Part shown: positions 45,342 to 53,501 of the stretch, piece after piece
How the letters are laid out: the number at the start of each line of letters is the position of its first letter
How positions within the stretch are numbered: position 1 is the first letter of the stretch
Origin: Thalassospira tepidiphila MCCC 1A03514
GTDB lineage: Bacteria > Pseudomonadota > Alphaproteobacteria > Rhodospirillales > Thalassospiraceae
Assembly (NCBI RefSeq): GCF_001662875.1
Contig: NZ_JPVZ01000004.1
Span: forward strand, 335,893-399,892
Direction of reading: 5' to 3'
Length of the DNA stretch: 64,000 nucleotides
Translations under genes and position numbers: made by a program
Notes under the pieces: generated by a model
The model's database searches: none
Told to the model about the DNA's origin: nothing
Seen by the model: only the letters and a program-made list of their open reading frames with translations

Positions 45342-47165
45342 TCAGAACTTCAGATCAAGCGTGATCAGAATATCAGCGCTGCGTGTGGCCGGATCGCCGG
45401 AGAAATCCAGTTTGCTGGAAAATCTTTCATCAAGGTCGGTCAGCGTTGCGCCAGCGGATATTTCAGGTGTCCCGCTATCAGACAGGCTGGTACCGACATA
45501 AGGCGACGCCGTTCCGGCAAAGCTTCCGTCCCGACCGCTAAACGAAATGCCATAAGCAACCAAACCGCTCAGCGTATATTCGCTGTAGTCATCACGCCCG
45601 ACCACGCGGGAGCCCTCGACTGCCCCCGACAGACCTGTCCCGACCGAGGCAAACCGCACACCACCGCCAAGGTCAAAGGCCCCAGCATCGCCGTTGGTCT
45701 GGTCGGTAAAATCGTGAATATAGCCCGCTTTCACATATGGGGTCAGAGATGTCTCGCTTATCTGGAAAGAATAAGCCAGCTCGGCATTCGGCTTTAACTG
45801 AACGGTATTAACTGCGGATTCCTCGACCCGGTTGCCGTCACTTTCGGTGTAGGCAGCAAGCGTATTTCGCGACGTCAACGCACCAAGCCCACCTGTCACG
45901 CGGAGCGGGCTATCTGCGATCGGCTGGAAAGTTTGGCGGACATCGACCTGCATATACCAGCTCTGGCTGTCAGTATTGCCTGTCACGCTTGTATTGCGGC
46001 TCTTGGTCACATCGCCAAACGCATAGCCCGCGATGGCAGAGAAGATTAGATTATCGGATGGCGTGTAGATGACATAGGGGGAAAGGCTCCAGGTATCCTC
46101 GTCATACGTGCCGGTTTCAAAGGTCGTCGTAATATCTGTCTGGGCATAGCCAACAGACAGACCAGCTACGAGTGCGGGCGACAACCGGTAGTCTGCACCA
46201 AGATTATATCCCCAGACGCTGCCATCGAACCGATTGTCTTCGTTTGTTTTGTTGCGTGTGTTCTCGACATCGGTAAAGGACCCGTGACCCCAAAGCGTAA
46301 TCGGACTTTCGCCTGATATGAAAGTGCGTTGTCCAATTCCATCCGTCGGTGTATCCGATGTTTCTGCTGCAGACAGAACGCGCGACGTATCAAAGGATGC
46401 AAGCATCGCCAGTCCGCGTACGGTTGTTCCGTTAGTGCGCGTTTTCTTTTCCATCGGATCATCGAACAAGCTCGAAGAAGCAAAGCCGAATTGCTGTGTC
46501 GACGGGGCATTGGCTGGCACCGTTCCAACGGATGGGCCAGCTGCCACATTTGCCACGCGCGACCCAAAATTCTGTCCGATGATCACGGATTGAGACCGCG
46601 TCACTGAACCCTGAACCGCGCGCCGGGCCGCGGCCGAGCTCTCCGAGGACGCCGCGTCAGTAGTCGTGATTGTGACCGATCCGCTATTGTAGGTGAAATT
46701 GTTTCCAAAGCCGCCGGCGAGGGTATAGGAGAGGGTCATTCGGATCGTCGACCCGTTTTCACCGTCAATTAAAACCGTCGCCGTTTCGGTGCCGTCTGCT
46801 GACCGGTTGCTAGAGCAGTTGGCACCTGCTGCGGCGGTAAAGCTCCCCATGGAACAGCCTTTATGCGCCGTATCACTATGCGCTGCACCTGTACCGATTC
46901 GGAACTGTTCTGGACCGCCGATCTGATTGAAGAAGACGATATCGAATTGGGCGCTGCTGGGTGAAATCGTATTTGCTGTCAGGGTGCAGGTGCCCGCACT
47001 GTGATCGTATTGCAGAGTGTTCGGCTGAGAGGGATTAAACCCCGCCACCGAACAGGTGATTGTCGTCGTTGCCGCAAATCCGTCACGCCCATCACCGATC
47101 ATAAACCCACAAAAGATGATCATCGCCAAAAGCAGCGATGATTGCAGTTTCGCAAATTTGATCAT
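45342..47165 (-). CDS. autotransporter outer-membrane barrel protein with short Cys-containing passenger
   Basis: 607 aa. Signal peptide at about 1-32 (LLLAMIIFCGFM core). A short passenger of roughly 140 residues follows (TTTITCSVAGFNPSQ to SGSVTITTT), rich in Thr/Ser/Gly and with Cys38, Cys60, Cys104 and Cys117. After a Ser/Ala linker (about 170-290) comes an autotransporter beta-barrel of some 300 residues (LWGHGSFTDVEN, GYNLGADYRLSPALVAGLSVGYAQTD, TPYVKAGYIHDF), ending in an aromatic residue (LDLKF) as barrels do for BAM recognition. The passenger has no recognised domain; surface display is likely. Four cysteines are unusual in an autotransporter passenger. Monocistronic. Confidence 0.85.
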   Translation of the reverse strand: MIKFAKLQSSLLLAMIIFCGFMIGDGRDGFAATTTITCSVAGFNPSQPNTLQYDHSAGTCTLTANTISPSSAQFDIVFFNQIGGPEQFRIGTGAAHSDTAHKGCSMGSFTAAAGANCSSNRSADGTETATVLIDGENGSTIRMTLSYTLAGGFGNNFTYNSGSVTITTTDAASSESSAAARRAVQGSVTRSQSVIIGQNFGSRVANVAAGPSVGTVPANAPSTQQFGFASSSLFDDPMEKKTRTNGTTVRGLAMLASFDTSRVLSAAETSDTPTDGIGQRTFISGESPITLWGHGSFTDVENTRNKTNEDNRFDGSVWGYNLGADYRLSPALVAGLSVGYAQTDITTTFETGTYDEDTWSLSPYVIYTPSDNLIFSAIAGYAFGDVTKSRNTSVTGNTDSQSWYMQVDVRQTFQPIADSPLRVTGGLGALTSRNTLAAYTESDGNRVEESAVNTVQLKPNAELAYSFQISETSLTPYVKAGYIHDFTDQTNGDAGAFDLGGGVRFASVGTGLSGAVEGSRVVGRDDYSEYTLSGLVAYGISFSGRDGSFAGTASPYVGTSLSDSGTPEISAGATLTDLDERFSSKLDFSGDPATRSADILITLDLKF

Positions 47166-47379
47166 GCAGGTCCCCCCGAACCATTACGCACCCAAACTGC
47201 TTAATCGCAGACAAAACTGAGTTGCATAAGAATCTTATAAACTCAAAGTTTTATTGGGATCAACATCTTATCGGTCATAACGAACGACGCGCGGTTCCCG
47301 CACGCGCAAACTGTCCGCCCTGTATCGCTTCTTTTTGATCGGGTATGCATCTTCGGCCCAAGATGGTGTAATCGGCCTG

Positions 47380-48324
47380 TTAGGGGGTTTCCAGCATGTC
47401 CGAAATGGCTTTGCACAGATGCCCGAATGCTGCTTTCGCCCCCGGGCTCATATGCCTGGCCCGCAGCCAGCCATGGATCATTTGCGGCTCTTCACGGTAT
47501 TGAACGGAAATGCCCGCACGGGCAAGGCGGGCGGTATATTCGCGCCCATCATCGCGCAGCGGATCAAAATAGGCCGCCGTGATAAAGGTTGGTGGAAGCC
47601 CACGCAGATCATCAACAGAAAGCGCATGGGCAAACGGATCATCCATCGGTGCCTTCAGCACATCACGATAGTAAATCACGTCATCGGTGCTTAAGCCCGG
47701 CGCATTGGCCATCTGGCCATAGCTTGGCCAGTTCAAGTCACCGCCAAGGGCCGGATAGATCAATGCCTGCCCCAAGACGCGGTTACCAAAGCCTTCTTCA
47801 CGGGCCCGAACCGCGATCCCGGCGGCCAGCATGCCACCCGCACTGTCGCCCACCAGCACAATCTTCTTGCCCGATGCCAGGATGCTTTGGGTCACCCGAT
47901 GGCAATCTTCGTGCTGGGCGGGCCAGATATGTTCCGGCGCAAGACGGTAATCAATTGCGATCAGTTCGGCTTTTGCCGCCTCGGATATTTCCGCACAAAT
48001 CGCATCGTGGCTGTCGCGCGAACCAACAACAAAGCCACCGCCATGCATATAGACGATCTTGTGGTTTGATGTGCAATCGGCCGGGCGGTAATGGCGCACC
48101 GGTACATCGGCAATCACGTCATCTTCGACCTGCATGCCTTCGGGATGCGGAAAGGCAAATTCAGCACAGAGCGCATCGTACCAGCTGCGTTGCTGTTCGA
48201 TTGATGCCGCCACCGCGTCGGGCGGATAGAACCCGTCGCATTTGGCGATAAAGGCACGAATGCCTTCTTCCTCTGGCATCGGGTCATAGGTCACTTCGGG
48301 GGAAACCTGATCGGAATTGGCCAT
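47380..48324 (-). CDS. HSL-type alpha/beta hydrolase, candidate acylcarnitine esterase (HocS-like)
   Basis: 314 aa from ATG 48324, with AAGGATCC before it. Hormone-sensitive-lipase family: oxyanion motif HGGG (94-97), nucleophile elbow GDSAGG with Ser161, acid in FDPLRDDG (about 254-258) and His284 in MIHGW. In Pseudomonas aeruginosa the carnitine operon caiX-cdhCAB ends with a lipolytic enzyme, HocS, which releases carnitine from short-chain acylcarnitines. This gene takes the same place after the cdhC-cdhAB pair, so a similar role is likely (inference from family and position). An intercistronic hairpin lies in the 127-bp gap upstream. Confidence 0.85.
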   Translation of the reverse strand: MANSDQVSPEVTYDPMPEEEGIRAFIAKCDGFYPPDAVAASIEQQRSWYDALCAEFAFPHPEGMQVEDDVIADVPVRHYRPADCTSNHKIVYMHGGGFVVGSRDSHDAICAEISEAAKAELIAIDYRLAPEHIWPAQHEDCHRVTQSILASGKKIVLVGDSAGGMLAAGIAVRAREEGFGNRVLGQALIYPALGGDLNWPSYGQMANAPGLSTDDVIYYRDVLKAPMDDPFAHALSVDDLRGLPPTFITAAYFDPLRDDGREYTARLARAGISVQYREEPQMIHGWLRARHMSPGAKAAFGHLCKAISDMLETP

Positions 48325-48367
48325 CAACGGATCCTTGGTCAAAGACGTGATAGATCAACCTAACGCG

Positions 48368-48400
48368 GATGCCCCCGCAGTTAAAGACTGCAGGGGCATC
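48368..48400 (-). other. intercistronic stem-loop between cdhA-cdhB and the esterase gene
   Basis: GATGCCCCTGCAG pairs with CTGCGGGGGCATC on the minus strand (13 bp, one G-U), loop TCTTTAA. There is no T-run after it, so it is more likely an RNA-processing or stability element than a terminator. Confidence 0.6.
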
Positions 48401-48451
48401 ACACAGCGTTATTGTGAACTGGTTCCACGCAAAACGGATCGCGCGTTTTGA

Positions 48452-49903
48452 CTAACCGATTGCACGACCAAGCTGGTCTGGCTTGGGCAGGCTTGCATGA
48501 CGTTTTGCCATTTCGGCCAAATTGGTTGCCACCACGTCACCAGGCTCGGACGTGCGACGGGTTTTAAGGTCGACATGCAACAACATGGTCTCAATCGTTG
48601 CCGCAACCGCACCCTCATCATTGATCAGACGATGGAAAAGATGAAGCTTCTTGCCTTCGCCCTTGATCAGTTGGGTGGTCACACGGATATGGTCGCCGGC
48701 ACTGATTTCGTGCAGGTAGCAGACATGGGTTTCAACCGTGAAATAGCTGCCCCCACTGGCAATATAATTTGCATCCGCCCCGACCAATTCCATGAAACGG
48801 TCGCTTGCCTGTGAACTGACCTCAACATAATGGGCTTCGTTCATATGCCCGTTATAATCGGTCCAGCTTTGCGGGATCTGGCGATCACCGGTTACCGGAA
48901 GATCGTTGATCGGCATCGGTTCGGGAAGCGACGCTTCGTGATCATTGATCGTGCCGCCGGCACCACTGCCCGATTTCTTAAGCGCGCGCATCATGCCAAC
49001 AAGGTTGTCATCGCGCAGGCGTTCAAGGTCACGGATGCTCATATGACCGGACTGATCATCTGATTGCTGCGCAATACGGGCGGTCAGTTCCGGGGTCAGT
49101 TCCGGCACATCCATAAGCTTCGTCCACGGCCATTTAAGGGCCGGTCCAAACTGGCCGATGAAATGCTCCATCCCGGCTTCACCGCCCGCAATGCGATAGG
49201 TTTCAAACAGCCCCATCTGCGCCCAGCGCAAACCAAAGCCATACCGGATAGCGTCATCAATTTCCTCGGTGGTCGCGACCTCGTCATGAACAAGCCACAG
49301 CCCTTCGCGCCAAACCGCTTCAAGCAAACGGTCGGCAATATGCGCATCAATTTCCTTGCGCACGACAAGCGGCTTAAGCCCGACAGACCGCAACACGTCA
49401 CAGCCAGCTTCAAGCGTTGCAGCGTCGGTCGCGGCAGACGGCACTACTTCGATCAAGGGCAGCAAGTAAACCGGGTTGAATGGATGCGCGACAACGATCT
49501 GTTCGGGTTTGATTGACCCTTGCTGCAACTCGCTTGGCTTGAAGCCTGATGTCGATGACCCGATCAGGCAGTCCGAAGGGGCATGGGCCTGAATTTGTGC
49601 AAGGATCTTGTGTTTAAGCGCAAGTTGTTCTGGCACACTTTCCTGAATCCACTGCGCCCCGGCCACGGCCTTTGCCATATCGTCATGGAAGGTCAGTTTG
49701 CCTTCGTCTGGCAGGGAGCGATCATAAAGCGCAGGCAAACTTCGGCGCGCGTTTGCCAGAACTTCGTTGATCTTGCGTTCTGCCTGCGGATCCGGATCGA
49801 AAACCGCCACATCCCAGCCATTTAGCAAAAATCGCGCGGCCCAGCCGCCACCAATGACACCACCGCCAATGACGGCAGCTTTTTTGTTGGAGCGTGTGGA
49901 CAT
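48452..49903 (-). CDS. cdhA: L-carnitine 3-dehydrogenase fused to a thioesterase domain (CdhA-CdhB)
   Basis: 483 aa. Residues about 1-320 are a 3-hydroxyacyl-CoA-dehydrogenase-type enzyme: NAD site AAVIGGGVIGGGWAARFL, IGSSTSGFKPSEL, AHPFNPVYLLPLIEVV with the catalytic His, and FGLRWAQMGLFETYRIAGGEAG. This is the carnitine dehydrogenase pattern, oxidising L-carnitine to 3-dehydrocarnitine. Residues about 335-483 are a hotdog-fold thioesterase (SWTDYNGHMNEAHYVEVSS), corresponding to the separate CdhB betainyl-CoA thioesterase of Pseudomonas; such fusions are also known from rhizobial carnitine dehydrogenases. The stop of cdhC overlaps its start by one base, so the two are translated together. 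Confidence 0.9.
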   Translation of the reverse strand: MSTRSNKKAAVIGGGVIGGGWAARFLLNGWDVAVFDPDPQAERKINEVLANARRSLPALYDRSLPDEGKLTFHDDMAKAVAGAQWIQESVPEQLALKHKILAQIQAHAPSDCLIGSSTSGFKPSELQQGSIKPEQIVVAHPFNPVYLLPLIEVVPSAATDAATLEAGCDVLRSVGLKPLVVRKEIDAHIADRLLEAVWREGLWLVHDEVATTEEIDDAIRYGFGLRWAQMGLFETYRIAGGEAGMEHFIGQFGPALKWPWTKLMDVPELTPELTARIAQQSDDQSGHMSIRDLERLRDDNLVGMMRALKKSGSGAGGTINDHEASLPEPMPINDLPVTGDRQIPQSWTDYNGHMNEAHYVEVSSQASDRFMELVGADANYIASGGSYFTVETHVCYLHEISAGDHIRVTTQLIKGEGKKLHLFHRLINDEGAVAATIETMLLHVDLKTRRTSEPGDVVATNLAEMAKRHASLPKPDQLGRAIG

Positions 49904-50814
49904 TAGCGCGGCTCCCGCTTGGTCAGGCCAAGCTTCTTGCGAACCGCATCCGGACCAATCACGGTGGCCCCCATGCCTTCGATAATACCAACCGCGCGCT
50001 CAACCAGTTGGGCGTTGGTGGCAAGCACCCCTTTGGACAGATAGATATTGTCTTCCAGACCTACCCGAACATTGCCCCCGGCCAAAACCGATGCGGCAAC
50101 ATAGGGCATCTGATCGCGCCCGATGGAAAAGGCCGACCAATTCCAATCAGACGGCACGTTATTCACCATCGCCATAAAGGTATTAAGATCATTTGGCGCG
50201 CCCCACGGAATACCCATGCAAAGCTGCACCAGCGCCGGGCTTTCAAGAATGCCTTCGGACACCAGTTGTTTGGCAAACCACAGATGGCCGGTATCAAATG
50301 CCTCGATCTCTGGCTTGACGCCAAGATCGGTCATCATCTGTCCCATGGCGCGCAACATGCCCGGCGTGTTGGTCATGACATAATCGGCCTCGGCAAAGTT
50401 CATGGTGCCGCAATCAAGGGTGCAAATCTCGGGCAGGCAATCAGCAATATGCGCCATGCGCTCGGACGCGCCGATCATGTCGGTTGCGGCTTCATTGACC
50501 GGAAGCGGTGCCTCGGTGGAGCCAAAGACAATATCGCCGCCCATGCCCGCCGTGAGGTTCAGAACAACATCGACATCGGCTGCCCGCACCCGTTCGGTCA
50601 ATTCGCGGTAATATTTCAAATCACGTGACGGTGCCCCGGTTTCGGGATCACGCACATGGCAATGCACCACGGCCGCCCCGGCCTTGGCCGCGTCAATCGC
50701 GCTACTGGCGATCTGTTCCGGCGATCTTGGCACGTGCGGGGATTTGTCTTGGGTTCCGCCCGAACCGGTTACAGCGGCAGTAATGAAGACTTCCTTGTTC
50801 ATCGAAAGCGGCAT
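49903..50814 (-). CDS. cdhC: dehydrocarnitine cleavage enzyme, BKACE (DUF849) family
   Basis: 303 aa from ATG 50814 with GTGAGG in front; another Met four residues later is possible. The beta-keto-acid cleavage enzyme Zn motif VVHCHVRDPETG (His51, His53) and the family blocks VDVVLNLTAGMGG, PEICTLDCGTMNF, KPEIEAFDTGHLWFA and GGNVRVGLEDNIYLSKG are all seen. With acetyl-CoA it should split 3-dehydrocarnitine into betainyl-CoA and acetoacetate, the reaction between the two domains of the following protein. It is divergent from the CdhR-type regulator across a 94-bp gap. Confidence 0.92.
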   Translation of the reverse strand: MPLSMNKEVFITAAVTGSGGTQDKSPHVPRSPEQIASSAIDAAKAGAAVVHCHVRDPETGAPSRDLKYYRELTERVRAADVDVVLNLTAGMGGDIVFGSTEAPLPVNEAATDMIGASERMAHIADCLPEICTLDCGTMNFAEADYVMTNTPGMLRAMGQMMTDLGVKPEIEAFDTGHLWFAKQLVSEGILESPALVQLCMGIPWGAPNDLNTFMAMVNNVPSDWNWSAFSIGRDQMPYVAASVLAGGNVRVGLEDNIYLSKGVLATNAQLVERAVGIIEGMGATVIGPDAVRKKLGLTKREPR

Positions 50815-50854
50815 GATGGCCTCACTGTTTTTGCAATCATTCTCTGCCATCAGG

Positions 50855-50877
50855 ATATCTCGATTGCCGATATTGAT
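50855..50877. promoter_or_regulatory. candidate operator in the cdhC-cdhR gap
   Basis: ATATC (50855-50859) and GATAT (50869-50873) form a 5-bp dyad with a 9-bp spacer, extended by ATC/GAT steps. It lies near the middle of the divergent promoter region. Weak, position-based call. Confidence 0.3.
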
Positions 50878-50908
50878 TTTACCTATCCCGTCATTTACTT
50901 TTCTGATC

Positions 50909-51901
50909 ATGCCAAGCACGTATCATCGATTTGTCTTTGTCCTGTTTGATGGCTTTTCCAATCTGGTTCTGGCCAGTGCGCTGGAACCGTTACGTGCGGC
51001 CGCAGGTCTGCCAAACGGGCCACAAATCAGCTGGGATATCTGCACGATCGATGGATCACCGGCGACCAGTTCCAGTGATCTTGTCATCACGCCGAAGGCC
51101 GCCCTCAATGCCATCCCGGACCCGACACATATCGATTATCTTGTGGTGATTTCGGGTTATGACATGCGCCATCATTTGTCTTCGCGCACCCGTGCAAGAT
51201 TGCAAAATGCTGCGCAACATGCGCGCACGGTGATTGGTGTCGATACTGCCGCCTGGTTGCTGGCGTCTTGCAATATGTTGGCGGGAAAATCGGCGACCAT
51301 CCATTGGCAGGAACTTGATCAGTTCCGTGAACAGTTCCCCGATGTCACCGTATTGACTGATCGCTTTGTCGAAGATGGTAAAATGATCACATCCGGGGGG
51401 GCTGCAACCGTCATGGAAATGATGCTGCACATCCTTGCGCGGCAGTATGGGCCAGCGGTTGCCTTTGATGTCAGCAATCTGTTTGTCTATGACGCCCGCC
51501 ATCAGCGGCACGGCGACCCCAACATATCAGCACGCGGCGCAGACCGTTTACATGGGCCGGGCGCAGATAATGTCAGGCGTGCGGTTGCCGAAATGATCGC
51601 CCATATCGAAACGCCGGTTGCACTGAAATCCATTGCGACCCATGCGGGGTGTTCCCTGCGCAGTCTGGATCGCGCCTTTCAGGACAATTTGCAGATGGCA
51701 CCGGGCAAATATTATCAGATGCTACGTCTTGGCCGGGCCCGTGATCTGGCCCGCTCAACCGACATGAAGCTTGCCGACATCGCCCTTCAAACCGGGTTTA
51801 AAAGCCACGCGGCACTCAGCCGGGCCTATGCGCAGGCCTTTGGCACAACATTGCGCGCGATGCGCAGCAAACGTCGACCTGCCGCCGCCATTGGCACATA
51901 A
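50909..51901 (+). CDS. cdhR: GlxA/AraC-family regulator of carnitine catabolism (CdhR-like)
   Basis: 330 aa from ATG 50909. The N-terminal DJ-1/PfpI-like domain (HRFVFVLFDGFSNLVLASALEPLRAA; VVISGYDM; GVDTAAWLLA, where the nucleophile Cys position is Thr/Ala) is followed by an AraC double helix-turn-helix (ALKSIATHAGCSLRSLDRAFQDNLQMAPGKYYQMLRLGRARDLARSTDMKLADIALQTGFKSHAALSRAY). This layout is that of CdhR and GbdR. Being divergent from cdhC it probably activates the carnitine operon in response to carnitine or dehydrocarnitine. The stop is 9 bp from the converging ldh gene end. Confidence 0.9.
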   Translation: MPSTYHRFVFVLFDGFSNLVLASALEPLRAAAGLPNGPQISWDICTIDGSPATSSSDLVITPKAALNAIPDPTHIDYLVVISGYDMRHHLSSRTRARLQNAAQHARTVIGVDTAAWLLASCNMLAGKSATIHWQELDQFREQFPDVTVLTDRFVEDGKMITSGGAATVMEMMLHILARQYGPAVAFDVSNLFVYDARHQRHGDPNISARGADRLHGPGADNVRRAVAEMIAHIETPVALKSIATHAGCSLRSLDRAFQDNLQMAPGKYYQMLRLGRARDLARSTDMKLADIALQTGFKSHAALSRAYAQAFGTTLRAMRSKRRPAAAIGT

Positions 51902-51910
51902 CAGACCAAG

Positions 51911-52843
51911 TTACAGCCGGATTGACTCAACACTGTCCTTCAAAAGCCGCGCACTTTTTTCAAGGCCGTCACGCTCTGCACTGACAAGGTCGGGCATCAG
52001 ATCCGTCTCAATCCCTTGCGCCCCGACCACGCGGGGAATGGACAGGGCAACATCCTTGACCCCGATAATTTCGGGGGTCACGCACGATACGGTCAGAACG
52101 TCATGCTGATCCTGTGCAATCGCCTTGATGATCCGCGCCAAGCCGGCCCCGATCCCGTAATAGGTCGCCCCTTTGCCCTTGATGATTTTATAAGCTGCAT
52201 TGCGCACACCATCATCAATGGTGGCACGCACATGCTCTGTAATCGGGGAACCGACCTGGGCGGCAATATCGGCCAGTGAAAGCGATCCCACCTTGGCGTT
52301 CGACCAGGCCAAGACTTCGCTGTCGCCATGTTCGCCAAGCACATAGGCATGAACCGATTGCGGCGAAATACCCAGATGTCGCCCCAAAAGACTGCGGAAA
52401 CGGGCAGTATCAAGGATCGTCCCCGAACCGATCACGCGGTTGGCAGGTAACCCGGATATCCGTTGCGTGATCTGGGTCATGATATCGACCGGGTTCGATG
52501 CAATCAGGAGAATTGCGTCAGGCGCAACCGCAAGAACATTGCCGACCACGTCCTTGAAAACGGCGGCATTTCTCTCCAGCAAAGCCAGCCTGCTTTCGCC
52601 GGGTTTCTGACTGACCCCGGCAGCAAGAATAATCACCGATGCCCCGGCAAGACCGACATAGTCGGCCGCCTCGACGATTGTTGAGGATAGAAACGGCACT
52701 GCGTGCGCAATGTCTTCGGCTTGGGCGACGGCCAGATCATGGTTCTGATCGACCAGAACCACCGAACTTGCGAGTCCCATGACGGCAAGCGCATAGCCCG
52801 CCGAACTTCCGACCATTCCGGCCCCGACAATGCCGACTTTCAT
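51911..52843 (-). CDS. ldh: NAD-dependent L-lactate dehydrogenase
   Basis: 310 aa from ATG 52843. Rossmann motif MKVGIVGAGMVGSS, catalytic His172 in GEHGDSE, substrate Arg148 in DTARFR, and Gln79 in the specificity loop AGVSQKPGESR. Gln at that place favours lactate over malate, whose dehydrogenases have Arg. It interconverts pyruvate and L-lactate in the cytoplasm. It is placed between the carnitine and betaine gene groups without an evident functional link, and may simply be a neighbour; action on another 2-hydroxy acid is possible. Confidence 0.92.
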   Translation of the reverse strand: MKVGIVGAGMVGSSAGYALAVMGLASSVVLVDQNHDLAVAQAEDIAHAVPFLSSTIVEAADYVGLAGASVIILAAGVSQKPGESRLALLERNAAVFKDVVGNVLAVAPDAILLIASNPVDIMTQITQRISGLPANRVIGSGTILDTARFRSLLGRHLGISPQSVHAYVLGEHGDSEVLAWSNAKVGSLSLADIAAQVGSPITEHVRATIDDGVRNAAYKIIKGKGATYYGIGAGLARIIKAIAQDQHDVLTVSCVTPEIIGVKDVALSIPRVVGAQGIETDLMPDLVSAERDGLEKSARLLKDSVESIRL

Positions 52844-53501
52844 CACCCGAATCCCCAATTTTCACGGTCTGTTGTCATGATGATGCCATTGCGGCCGATT
52901 GGCGTCAAAAAAAGCGAGGAAAACTGCTGTTGCACATTGAAATTTCTCCAGACAAAGGCCACCTAGCCGGTATCGTGTGCCCGACAATGATAACTGCGTC
53001 GCAAAACTACTGCCCAATTGACTTATGCTTTCTCCCTTAGCGACCTCATTTAGAAATAGATTTTCTGATCGCTCACTCTTTACCGTGGGCGTGCCAAAGA
53101 GCAGGTTACCTGCCGGCGGAGTAGAGGGAGACTTTGGGTGCAACTGACGGCCCGCAAACCGGCACGTACATTGTACGTGAAACCATGTTCGTATTCGCTT
53201 TTGGGTGCGAATACCAATCGTGCCAACCACCATGGTGTTGCGGCAAACGGTTTCCTGCGTTCGGGACCATCACATTTTGTGCGGACGCAAAACTGTCAGT
53301 TACCTCGGCTATACCAACTTTCTCGCGCGCAGATAGCCACTGAAGACGTCCAGGAAATAAGCCCGAGGCCGGAAACAACCGGTTTCAATTGTCTGTACAC
53401 CGACGAATGTGATCGGTGATATGCTTACGCCCTGATGCAAACGGCTAGCCATGCACAGGATTCCATCCAGATACCATTGAGAGAAGCCGAGGTATCCGAC
53501 C
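52844..53501. promoter_or_regulatory. 658-bp dyad-rich upstream region of gbcAB
   Basis: No convincing gene. Several inverted repeats cluster at 53163-53245: CACGTACA-T-TGTACGTG (53163-53179), GTATTCGC-N8-GCGAATAC (53191-53214) and CACCATGGTG (53228-53237) within a TGCC/GGCA frame. Another, CACCGA-N9-TCGGTG, lies at about 53398-53418. They are 85-340 bp before the gbcA start and suggest multiple regulator sites, possibly for GbdR, or a structured leader. Confidence 0.5.

Noticed and set aside
52862..53419. Several 70-120 codon frames in the gbcA upstream region
   Set aside because: Mutually overlapping, no domain or start signals; the region looks regulatory.
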